A stretch of DNA of 64,000 bases from positions 62,001 to 126,000 of the forward strand of contig JAHIVH010000113.1 of NCBI GenBank assembly GCA_018816735.1, read 5' to 3'. The first letter of the stretch is position 1, and every line of letters begins with the position of its first letter. Below, one piece after another: positions 25,564 through 34,500 of this stretch. Position numbers and translations under genes: made by a program. The notes under the pieces are model-generated. The model searched no databases and had not been told where the DNA came from. It was given only the letters and a program-made list of their open reading frames with translations. This stretch comes from Pseudomonadota bacterium (GTDB lineage Bacteria > Desulfobacterota > Desulfobacteria > Desulfobacterales > JAHIVH01).

Positions 25564-26946
25564 ATGGACAGCGCAATTTTACCCAAATTGTTCGACCTTT
25601 TTAAATCAAACAACCAAATAGGCATCATGGAGATATGCGATCCCCTCCTGGTAAAAGCCCCCGGAGATATAGAGCTTCTGTATTGTGCGACAACCGCAGC
25701 CTATATTACCGGCAATACCAAAAAAGGCTTTGACTATTTCAAGGAATTCATAAATTTTTACAACCGGTTACTAACACAGCCGAATCCCGACAGGCATGTG
25801 ATGCTTTTCCTGGGCATCAGCGTCCTGCAGATAGCAGAAATGGCGGAAAATCATCATGAAGAAAATAAAGCCGAGATCTGCAAATCCGCCGTAACAATCG
25901 CCCGGCATATGGCGCAATACACCGGAGAAAACCAGCTTTCCATCATGGCCGAAACCATGGGAAGCCGAATCGTGGAATCCAAGAGCGGGGCCGCTTACAT
26001 CCGACACAAGTCACCTCCGGTTTTGCAAATTGAAACGACCAACCACTGCAACCTGAAATGCACCATGTGCCCCCGTTCATCCATGACCCGAAAAAAGGGA
26101 TTCATGGATATGGCATTATGGATCAGGATTCTTGAGGGCTGGCGTAATAAAAAAATTGCCGATCCGAGCACTCACCTTGTGTTTAACACACCATATACCT
26201 TGGCCTATCCGGGTGGAATGATTAAATCATTCTTTATGGGAGAACCCTTACTCCACCCGGCGTTCGATGTTATGATTCATACCGCAAAAGCGTCCGGCGC
26301 CAGAGTGGTCATCCAGACAAACGGCGTCCTGCTTCATCAACCGGACATCAGGTATCGCCTGCTGAATGCAAGGCCTGATGGCATCGCCATCTCGTTGGAC
26401 GGTCTGGATGGGAATACCTATAATACAATCCGAAAAGGAAGCGACTGGGAACGTATCCTTGCGAGTATCAAATTGTTACATAGGGAAAGAACAGAAATGG
26501 GCCTCACCCAATCCGTTGTCATCAATATTTCAACGATTTTTCCTGAAGAAACAAAAGAGAATGTCAACCGCGCCCTTGCTTTTTTGGATCCGGTCAGACC
26601 CTATGTTGACTATGTCAAGGGCATCACGCTCGACAGGTCCTTTGACCCTGTATTTTTTAAAGGCGCCAACAACGCAATGCAAAAATATATAAAAAAACCC
26701 TCTCAAGCATTACCCGTATCCAGGTCATTGTGTGATGAGCCATTGGAAAAATTGAATATCCTGTGGGATGGCACCGTCACACCCTGCTGCCATGATATTG
26801 ACGGGCAGATGAAATTGGGAGATGCAACTCAAGACCGTATTGACGATATCTGGCAAGGAGATCAGGTCAAATCACTGCACCTTGCATTATTGAATCACGA
26901 CATACAAAACTATCCCTTGTGCCAGGCTTGCAAAAGCCAGGCTTAA
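25564..26946 (+). CDS. Radical SAM/SPASM domain protein with N-terminal helical domain, copy 2
   Basis: 460 residues. The first 150 form a helical domain of unknown role (LFDLFKSNNQIGIMEIC, FDYFKEFINFYNRLL). The radical SAM motif CNLKCTMC follows near residue 160, then GAPs such as SFFMGEPLLHP and ISLDGLDGNTY. A SPASM-like C-terminus has Cys at VTPCCHD and LCQACKS. It is 5 bp after copy 1 and is the last gene before flagellin 1. The extra N-terminal domain distinguishes it from copy 1 and may recognise a protein or carrier. Confidence 0.8.
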   Translation: MDSAILPKLFDLFKSNNQIGIMEICDPLLVKAPGDIELLYCATTAAYITGNTKKGFDYFKEFINFYNRLLTQPNPDRHVMLFLGISVLQIAEMAENHHEENKAEICKSAVTIARHMAQYTGENQLSIMAETMGSRIVESKSGAAYIRHKSPPVLQIETTNHCNLKCTMCPRSSMTRKKGFMDMALWIRILEGWRNKKIADPSTHLVFNTPYTLAYPGGMIKSFFMGEPLLHPAFDVMIHTAKASGARVVIQTNGVLLHQPDIRYRLLNARPDGIAISLDGLDGNTYNTIRKGSDWERILASIKLLHRERTEMGLTQSVVINISTIFPEETKENVNRALAFLDPVRPYVDYVKGITLDRSFDPVFFKGANNAMQKYIKKPSQALPVSRSLCDEPLEKLNILWDGTVTPCCHDIDGQMKLGDATQDRIDDIWQGDQVKSLHLALLNHDIQNYPLCQACKSQA

Positions 26947-27019
26947 AAAATATGCCATGGCCGGTTCCGAACATTAGCCTCCCCACCTCTTTCAAATACA
27001 ATCTTAAAATAGTTTTTAT

Positions 27020-27047
27020 TCAAGTTCACCCGGGCAATATCCGATAA
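27020..27047 (+). promoter_or_regulatory. Sigma-28 (FliA) type promoter of flagellin 1
   Basis: TCAAGTTC, 12 bases, then TCCGATAA, close to the sigma-28 consensus TAAAGTTT-N11-GCCGATAA. The same 12-base spacing and TCCGATA core recur before fliD. fliA is encoded in this window. The predicted start would leave a leader of about 180 bases. Confidence 0.65.
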
Positions 27048-27130
27048 AATAGTTAATGCGTTTTGCTGGAAGTATGACAGCTGTATTTTTTTAAAAGCCC
27101 AACCCGCTTTTTTTCACATAGACAGCCCAA

Positions 27131-27142
27131 AAGGAGGTGATC
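27131..27142 (+). promoter_or_regulatory. Orphan extended Shine-Dalgarno sequence in the flagellin 1 leader
   Basis: AAGGAGGTGATC is fully complementary to the usual 16S rRNA 3' end. No start codon lies at a productive distance behind it, and the flagellin ATG with its own AAGGAGGA is about 95 bases further on. It may be a ribosome standby or CsrA-binding element. Confidence 0.5.
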
Positions 27143-27191
27143 GTAGGCAAATCCGGTTAATATCAAAAAACAATCATCGTTGATCAGAAAA

Positions 27192-27207
27192 TGGGAACGG
27201 AATCCCA
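27192..27207 (+). promoter_or_regulatory. Leader hairpin presenting GGA, candidate CsrA site of flagellin 1
   Basis: TGGGA and TCCCA form a 5-bp stem with loop ACGGAA, so GGA is in the loop. A second GGA lies in the Shine-Dalgarno sequence AAGGAGGA at 27221-27228. This hairpin-plus-SD pair is the arrangement CsrA uses on flagellin mRNA in other bacteria, and csrA-fliW is encoded in this window. Confidence 0.5.
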
Positions 27208-27235
27208 AACAACTCAATCCAAGGAGGAATTATTT

Positions 27236-30200
27236 ATGGCTCTTAGAATCAACACCAACGTGTCGGCATTAAATGCACACAAAAATATGGTCAAAAATGA
27301 CAATGCATTGTCAAACTCTCTTGAAAAGCTCTCATCAGGACTTCGTATCAACAAGGCGGCTGACGATGCATCCGGCATGTCAATTGCAGATTCTTTGAAT
27401 TCACAGGCGATGGGTCTCGGACAGGCCATCCGGAATGCCAATGACGGAATCAACATTGTGCAGACTGCGGATGCCGCGCTTGAAGAATCCATCAATATCG
27501 TTAACACCATCAAAACCAAAGCTATCCAGGCTGCCCAGGACGGGCAGACCACCGACTCACGAGCAGCAATCCAGGCTGACATCGAAAAACTGATGCAAGA
27601 ACTGGATATGATTGCCGAGACCACATCGTTCAACAATCAGAAGCTCCTTTTCGGTAACTTTACCAACAAAAAATTCCAGGTGGGTGCGTATTCCGGTGAA
27701 ACGGTAAACATCTCCATCGCTTCATCACAATCCACCAAAGTAGGGCATGTGAAGACCGGCCAGCTGTCCATTGCAAATAATGCTGCCGGCGCAGTTGAGC
27801 TTTCCATTTACAGCAACCTGCAAGACAAGGAATTCTTGCTGGAATCAGTTAATCTGGCCTATGACAACACGGCTGAAAACAGCATTGCCGCTCTGGGTGA
27901 CGCCATCAACAGAAAAAGCGACTCTCTGGGCATCTCTGCGGCTTACAGAGTTGTTTCAACAACGGCCTTGAATATCGCTGCAGGGACCACCGACTCCGGT
28001 TTTGCCATCAACGGTGTGACCATTGGATCATTGGATGTTCTTGATAATGATTCAAACGGCTCACTGGTAAAGGCCATCAACCTGAAAACCGCCCAGCATG
28101 GTGTGGTTGCAAGTGTTGACTCTGCCGGATATATGTCACTTACCTCGTCTGACGGGCGGGCAATTAAAGTGACCACAGGCGGCAGCGGCACAGAAGACGT
28201 TTTAAGAAACACCGATATGTCGACCATGGGCTATCTCCAGCTCAACCAGACAGGCTCAGCGGAAATCGTGGTTAAAAATATCGGCGGCGGCGCTGCAGTT
28301 GCCCTGACAACCGATCTTGAAGTGGCAAAGACCACGGATGCATCTACAGTGGCTGCCACCGCAAAAGCCGGTTCTGTTTTAACCAACGGATCAATCCTGG
28401 GTGCAGGTTGGATCGCGGATCAGGATATTAAAGGCGCGGATCTTGGCGCAAACATCACGACCACACAGAGTTCAACACTGAAAAACGGTTCAGCCCTTGC
28501 GGTAGATTCAGTGCTGGGTATTGGGACGCTTATCGGTGCCGGCACCACATTGGCCGGAGATGCAACAGTTGAAGCCATTAACAACACCAGTTCCCAGAAC
28601 ACCATCATATCCGGATCAACACTGGCTATCGGCAGCAGCTTCCTGCTGGCTTCAGCTGAAACCATTGAAGATACAATTTCAATCAAGAGCACCAATGCAA
28701 CAGCCGTGGCAGCCACACTTGTTTGCGGTTCAACCCTGGCAACCGGCACGGTTCTTAACTCAGGACAGGTCTGGGCATCCGGTCTTTCAGGGTTAAGTGT
28801 GAAGATTGCCGAAACCGGTCCAACCCTTGCTGCAGGTTCTATAATAGGATCAGGCTCCACACTGGCCACAGGTTCTATAATAGAATCCGGCCATGTATGG
28901 GCCAGTGGGCTTGAATGTGGTGCAACTGTTAAAGTCAATGCCACTGGTGCGACAAAAGACTATTCATCAGTTGGCAGTGGTTCAACATTGGCCGCAGGCA
29001 CGGTGTTTGAATCCGGCACAACATTTATGAGTGGTTTCTGTGGGCTTCTTTACAAGATAGAAGCGACCGGTGATGTAAAGGCAAATTCAACTATCGGTTG
29101 CGGGTCGACTTTGGCAGCAGGAACAATTCTGGCTGCTGGCTCAGTATTGAATGGTGGCCTGGGCAGTGGAACAATAACCATTATGTCCACTACCACAACT
29201 CAGGCGTCCTCGATCGCAAGTGGATCAACATTGGCGGCAGGGACATCATTTGTTAATCATGCAACACTGGCGTATGATGCAACCATCACAAAAACAGCCC
29301 CCACCACCGCAGACGGAAGTTCCGTTATTATCGGCTCGACCCTTAAAACCGGTTCTGTTTTGGGCATAGGCACGGTCCTCACCGAAAGTGTGGAAACCAC
29401 AGATGGCACTGTCGGCCCGGGTACACTCACACAGGCCTATACCCTTTCGGAAGATTGGTCCTTGACCCAGACAGGCAACACGCTTGGCGCAGGATCTGTG
29501 CTGGAAGAAAATTCAAACCTTAAAGCCTCGTCTTCTATTTATGCACAGTTGACGACAAACTCTCAGATTTCTGTAATAACAAACACTTTATCCCTTGCAG
29601 CAGGTACGGTACTCGGAAACGGCAGCCTGATAAACTCCGGCTCAACACTGGGTGGCGCGGCCACACTCGCTGCGGAGGCTGCGCTTGATGCTGAGTGCGG
29701 ATACACGCTTATCACAGGATCAAGTTTAGGTGCAGGAACCATTCTTGAAAGCTCGGGAGGAAACACACAAATTTTTACGGATATCACATTGGCTTCAGGT
29801 ATTACCGTTAATGGCGGTTCCTGTGGTACGCTGCTTTCAGGTTCAATCATCGGGCAGAATTCCGTAATTGTAAGCAATGCCGTGACATATATCACTGCAG
29901 ATGTGACGCTGGCCTCAGGTCACGCAATAGCCACTTCCGGCATCACTCTTGAAGCGGGTTCAAGCCTTGGGAATGAATCCATCTTGTTCAGCTCCGGCGG
30001 ACTCCTTGTCCAGGCTGATGTGACCCTGGCCTCAGGTGCAGTGTTGGGAAGCGGTCTAACTCTTGGACTTGGTGCAAGCTTCGGCGAAGACTCAGTATTG
30101 TATTCCGGAAGTTCGACAGGTGGAACCACAATGACATTGAAGTCCCAGATGAATATGGCAGATACCATGTATTTGCAATCCGGGTCTTCTTTTGCAGCAG

Positions 30201-31096
30201 GCACGATGCTCAATTCCGGGTCAGTCGTATATGGCGATGCCACACTTCGGTCAGCCATGACGCTGGGAACAACCATGACCTTCTCTGAAGACTCAACCCT
30301 TGGCACAGGCACTATTATCAGCAAGGGCTCTGCAACATCCATCAAGGAAGGCTCAACCATTGGCGGTGACGCGACCCTGGTGAACAGCCTGACCCTGAAG
30401 AAGGACGTGATCCTTCAGGAGGGCTCTGTGATCGGTGCGGATTCTGTTCTTAAGGACGGCTCCACCTTGGGCTCAGCCATCACCCTGAAGTATGATGAAA
30501 TGGTAGACAGCGAAACAGATATGGATATGAAATCCGGTTCTGTTCTGGCTGCCGGAAGTACCATTGCCGAAGGTACACTGCTGACCACCACGCTCACCGG
30601 AACCGACGGCAAAACCTATATTGCCGGAACGATTCTTGACGCGGCGGTTACAACCGCTTCGAATGTGACGCTTTCTGCGGATATGACCCTGCAGAATGGG
30701 TCTAACATCAAGGCCGGATCCGTATTGGCGACCAATACGGATGAAGCCGGTGCCCAGGCTTCTGTGGGTGAGACTTCATTGAGCAAACTGTCCGATGTAA
30801 GCGTACTGACCCAGGAAGGCGCCCAGATAGCGATTGCTGTTGCCGACGCTGCCCTGAAGGATCTGGACAAGGTTCGTGCCGATCTCGGTTCTGTTCAGAA
30901 CCAGTTGACATCAACCATTTCCAACATCACGGTAACCCGAGTGAATGTTAAGTCTGCAGAATCCTCCATCCGTGAAGTTGACTTTGCTGAAGAGTCTTCA
31001 AACTTCACCAAAATGCAGATCCTGCAACAGGCAGGCACATTCGCCATGAGCCAGGCCAATGCCAGCGCTCAGGCAGTATTGAGTCTGCTTAAGTAA
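27236..31096 (+). CDS. fliC: Giant flagellin 1 with hexapeptide-repeat variable region
   Basis: 1286 residues from the ATG at 27236, which is preceded by AAGGAGGA; an upstream in-frame ATG at 27191 lies in the leader hairpin. Residues 1-170 are a canonical flagellin N-terminal D0/D1 domain (LRINTNVSALNAHKNM and LSSGLRINKAADDASGM). The last 100 residues are the matching C-terminal domain (REVDFAEESSNFTKMQIL and AQAVLSLLK). Residues 170-375 hold flagellin-IN-like segments. About residues 376-1165 are an array of [LIV]-x-x-G-[ST]-x hexads such as GSTLAAGTVFES, predicting a left-handed beta-helix, with modules of about 40-42 residues starting near 28727, 28853, 28979, 29102 and 29222. Six Cys residues occur in it, unusual for flagellin. 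It is Ser/Thr-rich, hence a plausible heavily glycosylated surface. Confidence 0.93.
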   Translation: MALRINTNVSALNAHKNMVKNDNALSNSLEKLSSGLRINKAADDASGMSIADSLNSQAMGLGQAIRNANDGINIVQTADAALEESINIVNTIKTKAIQAAQDGQTTDSRAAIQADIEKLMQELDMIAETTSFNNQKLLFGNFTNKKFQVGAYSGETVNISIASSQSTKVGHVKTGQLSIANNAAGAVELSIYSNLQDKEFLLESVNLAYDNTAENSIAALGDAINRKSDSLGISAAYRVVSTTALNIAAGTTDSGFAINGVTIGSLDVLDNDSNGSLVKAINLKTAQHGVVASVDSAGYMSLTSSDGRAIKVTTGGSGTEDVLRNTDMSTMGYLQLNQTGSAEIVVKNIGGGAAVALTTDLEVAKTTDASTVAATAKAGSVLTNGSILGAGWIADQDIKGADLGANITTTQSSTLKNGSALAVDSVLGIGTLIGAGTTLAGDATVEAINNTSSQNTIISGSTLAIGSSFLLASAETIEDTISIKSTNATAVAATLVCGSTLATGTVLNSGQVWASGLSGLSVKIAETGPTLAAGSIIGSGSTLATGSIIESGHVWASGLECGATVKVNATGATKDYSSVGSGSTLAAGTVFESGTTFMSGFCGLLYKIEATGDVKANSTIGCGSTLAAGTILAAGSVLNGGLGSGTITIMSTTTTQASSIASGSTLAAGTSFVNHATLAYDATITKTAPTTADGSSVIIGSTLKTGSVLGIGTVLTESVETTDGTVGPGTLTQAYTLSEDWSLTQTGNTLGAGSVLEENSNLKASSSIYAQLTTNSQISVITNTLSLAAGTVLGNGSLINSGSTLGGAATLAAEAALDAECGYTLITGSSLGAGTILESSGGNTQIFTDITLASGITVNGGSCGTLLSGSIIGQNSVIVSNAVTYITADVTLASGHAIATSGITLEAGSSLGNESILFSSGGLLVQADVTLASGAVLGSGLTLGLGASFGEDSVLYSGSSTGGTTMTLKSQMNMADTMYLQSGSSFAAGTMLNSGSVVYGDATLRSAMTLGTTMTFSEDSTLGTGTIISKGSATSIKEGSTIGGDATLVNSLTLKKDVILQEGSVIGADSVLKDGSTLGSAITLKYDEMVDSETDMDMKSGSVLAAGSTIAEGTLLTTTLTGTDGKTYIAGTILDAAVTTASNVTLSADMTLQNGSNIKAGSVLATNTDEAGAQASVGETSLSKLSDVSVLTQEGAQIAIAVADAALKDLDKVRADLGSVQNQLTSTISNITVTRVNVKSAESSIREVDFAEESSNFTKMQILQQAGTFAMSQANASAQAVLSLLK
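28362..30740 (+). repeat. Hexapeptide-repeat array of flagellin 1
   Basis: The stretch encodes dozens of six-residue units of the form G-[ST]-x-[LIV]-x-x. Within it, five longer modules recur at 28727, 28853, 28979, 29102 and 29222, spaced 120-126 bp and always a multiple of three, so the reading frame is kept. Confidence 0.8.
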
Positions 31097-31143
31097 ACGC
31101 GTCACAGCGATTGAAAAATCTACTGACACTGAACCATTAACCC

Positions 31144-31174
31144 AAAAGGCCCCGGTTTCCGGGGCCTTTTTTTT
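31144..31174 (+). terminator. Rho-independent terminator after flagellin 1
   Basis: AAAAGGCCCCGG pairs with CCGGGGCCTTTT around a TTT loop and runs into a stretch of T. It lies about 50 bp after the flagellin 1 stop, separating the two flagellin transcripts. Confidence 0.92.
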
Positions 31175-31540
31175 ATTCAGACCTTGATGATGGCCATATA
31201 TTCGTTCAATCAATTATCATATTGAAATACAGACCGTAATCGAAAAAAACATCTGCGAAAAATCTTCCCTCACACTGGAAAATCTTTCCTCTCTTAAAGC
31301 GTCCCCCACCCCTATTAATTATTTTTTATATATTAATTCAATACATTAAGTAAATGGCACATATTTTGCCACCATATCATCAAAATGGTTTTTTGCTTTC
31401 CCGTCTATTAATGAGCCGGAACATGGAACGTTGCGGGAACAGCATATGTATAGAATCAGACAAACGGAATAATGCCAAAAAGGTGAGAGAAACATCTGCC
31501 CTTTAAAAACAGGGCAGGACAACTCAAGGAGGAAAATGTT
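31175..31540 (+). other. Intergenic region upstream of flagellin 2
   Basis: About 365 bp without a gene. It holds the sigma-54-type promoter at 31355-31369, a long leader of about 170 bases, a 7-bp stem-loop at 31496-31517 (CTGCCCT/AGGGCAG) directly before the ribosome binding site, and several GGA trinucleotides (for example CCGGAAC, ATGGAAC and ACGGAAT). Confidence 0.6.
31355..31369 (+). promoter_or_regulatory. Sigma-54-type promoter of flagellin 2
   Basis: TGGCAC-ATATT-TTGC is an essentially perfect -24/-12 element. It lies about 170 bp upstream of the flagellin 2 ATG. It differs from flagellin 1, which has a sigma-28-type promoter. Confidence 0.75.
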
Positions 31541-34500
31541 ATGGCGCTTAGAATCAATACCAACATCGCCGCAATGAATGCCCACAAAAACATGGTAAAA
31601 AACGACAATGCCTTATCAAGTTCACTTGAAAAGCTGTCCTCAGGGCTTCGAATCAACAAAGCGGCAGATGACGCGTCAGGCATGTCAATCGCCGATTCCC
31701 TTAAATCCCAGGCCATGGGTCTTGGTCAGGCCATCAGAAACGCGAATGACGGCATTAATATCGTACAGACTGCGGATGCAGCTTTGGAAGAATCCATCAA
31801 TATTGTAAACACCGTAAAATCAAAAGCCATTCAGGCAGCCCAGGACGGCCAGACCACAGATACGCGCGCAGCCATTCAGGCGGATATTGACAAGCTGTTG
31901 CAAGAGCTTGACATGATAGCAGAAACCACTGCTTTCAATAATCAAAAACTCCTTTTTGGCAATTTTACAAATAAAAAGTTCCAGGTGGGGGCATATTCGG
32001 GTGAAACGGTCAATATCTCCATTTCATCATCCCAGGCCAAAAAAATGGGGCATGTGACCACAGGAAGACTGTCCATACAGAATGACGAGGCCGGAAAAGT
32101 TGAACTCAGTATATACAGCAGCCTTCGTGACAGGGAATTTCTGATAGAATCCGTTAATCTGTCCTATGATAATGATCCCAAGCACGGGATGGGTGCGCTT
32201 GCAAACGCGATTAACAGGACCAGTGATGTATTGGGTATCTCTGCAGCAGCATTTGTCACAAGGACCACCCAACTCAATATTGCCGCAGGCACCACAGATC
32301 AGGACTTTCAGATCAATGGCGTTAAAATAGGGTCCATGAATGTTCTTGAAAATGACTCGGACGGAGCACTTGAGAAAGCCATTAATTTAAAAACCTCTCA
32401 GCATGGTGTGGTGGCAAGTGTGGACAGCGCAGGCTATATGACACTCACCTCGGTTGACGACCGGGCAATCAAAGTCACGACAGGTGGTTCCGGAACAGAA
32501 GCTGTTTTCAGCAATACGAACATGTCCACATTCGGTTATATTCAACTCAACCAGATCGGTGCTGCGGAGATATTTGTCAAAGATATCGGCGGGGGCGATG
32601 CAATAGCCATTACGTCCGATCTTGAAATTGCCAGTGATACAACCCCGTTTACCATGGATGCAACCATTAAAGCAGGCTCCATACTGGCCGGAGGATCCGT
32701 TCTCGGTGCCGGCTGGATCGCTGATCAGGATATCACGGGGGCCGACCTTGCATCTGATATCGTGACAATAGCGGAATCCACATTGGAAGCCAGTTCTGTT
32801 ATGGCGGCAAATTCCATCCTTGGCAAAGGAACCCTGATCGGAGCCGGTACTGAATTGCAAGGAAACGCAAAGATTGAAAAAGTGGGTAATACCAGTTCCC
32901 AGAGCACGGTTTTATGCGGTTCGACACTGGCCCTTGGAACGAGTTTTATACTGGGGTCAACCGCACTGATTTCAGATGATGTCTCCATTCAAGTGACCAA
33001 TGCCACAACATCCGATGCCATTTTAGAAAGCGGCTCAACCCTGGCCATTGGAACCGTACTTAAAGGCGGTACGGAACTGAGTGGCGGGATTACCTGCGGC
33101 GGGGTAATAAAAATCAGCCAGACGGCAGCCACAACGGCAAATTCGACCATTGGTTCAGGGTCCACGCTGGCTGCTGGAACCATGCTCAGATCCGGTACGG
33201 CACTGACTGGCGGCCTTGGCACCGGAACCATTACCATCAAGCAAACATCAGCCACAATGGCAAACTCGATCATTGGTTCAGGGTCCACGCTGGCTGCAGG
33301 GACCATGCTTAAATCAGCAACAGATATCAGTGGTGGCCTTGCCTGTGGAACCATTACAATCAAGCAGACAGCCGCCACGGACAATAATTCAACAATCGGA
33401 TCAGGGTCCACACTGGCTGCGGGAACGGTATTGGTCGCTGGCACCACTTTGGCAGGCAATGGACTTAGCGGTACAACAGCCACAATCGATCAGACGACAA
33501 CAACCAGTTCCACCACGGCAGCAACCGGAACCACGCTGGCTGCAGGCACATCTTTTGTCAGCCATGAAACCCTGAATGCGGATATTGTCACCACACAGAC
33601 CAATGCCACCACAGCAAACGGCAGCTCAGTCACAGTCGGCTCAATACTTAATGCCGGAACCGTTCTGGGTGCAGGCACGGTTCTTACTGAAAGTGTGGTC
33701 ACAACAGATGGAACGATGGGACCTGGCACGCTGACGCAAGCATTTACACTCGCAGAGGATACCACACTGCAGCAGACCGGAAACCTGCTGGGTGAAGGAT
33801 CGGTGATCGCTGAAGACTCCATTCTTCGAGCCTCATCAGCCATATATACCAATGTTGTTTCCAAAAATTCGGCATCGGTATCCAGTACATGGGTCCTTTC
33901 AGCCGGTACGGTATTGGGAAGAAGCACCATTCTGAACAGCGGATCGACCATAGGCGGGGACGCAAAGCTCTTATCCACACTGACGACAACCAACTCAACC
34001 ACAACCCTTGGCGCAGGCACCATTCTCGGCGAAGGAACGATACTCAATACCGCAAATGGAACCATAATAGCTGCAGACATTACGTTACTGCAAAATGTCA
34101 CCGTGGGAAATCCGGCAGGCGCCACGACCCTGATTACCGGATCTATCCTGGGGAACGGGACGGTACTTGATCTGCTCAACACGAGCAATATTGCCGCAGA
34201 CATTACATTATCGCAAACCAAAGTGATGGCCGTTGACGATTTTACCCTTCTGACCGGATCAGTGTTAGGTGACGGAACAATACTTGATACGAGCAATCAA
34301 TCGAATATAATCGCTGCAGACATTACATTGGCTTCCGGAGCTGCATTCGCTGCCGGAGCTGCAAATACGTCATTTGTGCTCATAGCCGGTTCAAAACTCG
34401 GCGAAAACACGTATCTCACATCAGGCAGTCAGACAGGCGGGGCACGTATCACAACAAAAAGCGCCATGCTCCTGGGTAGTGGAGGGATGCTGCTTGGGGC

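Noticed and set aside
33032..33526. Regular 120-129 bp repeats that could suggest a CRISPR array
   Set aside because: The units are in frame within a flagellin gene, lack short palindromic repeats with unique spacers, and no cas genes are present.
33490..34296. Long minus-strand open frame of 268 codons within flagellin 2, with similar ones at 32989-33483, 28420-28944 and 29920-30360
   Set aside because: They arise because the repetitive, Gly/Ser/Thr-rich coding sequence has few stops on the opposite strand. The predicted products are Val/Pro/Ser-rich repeats without ribosome binding sites.
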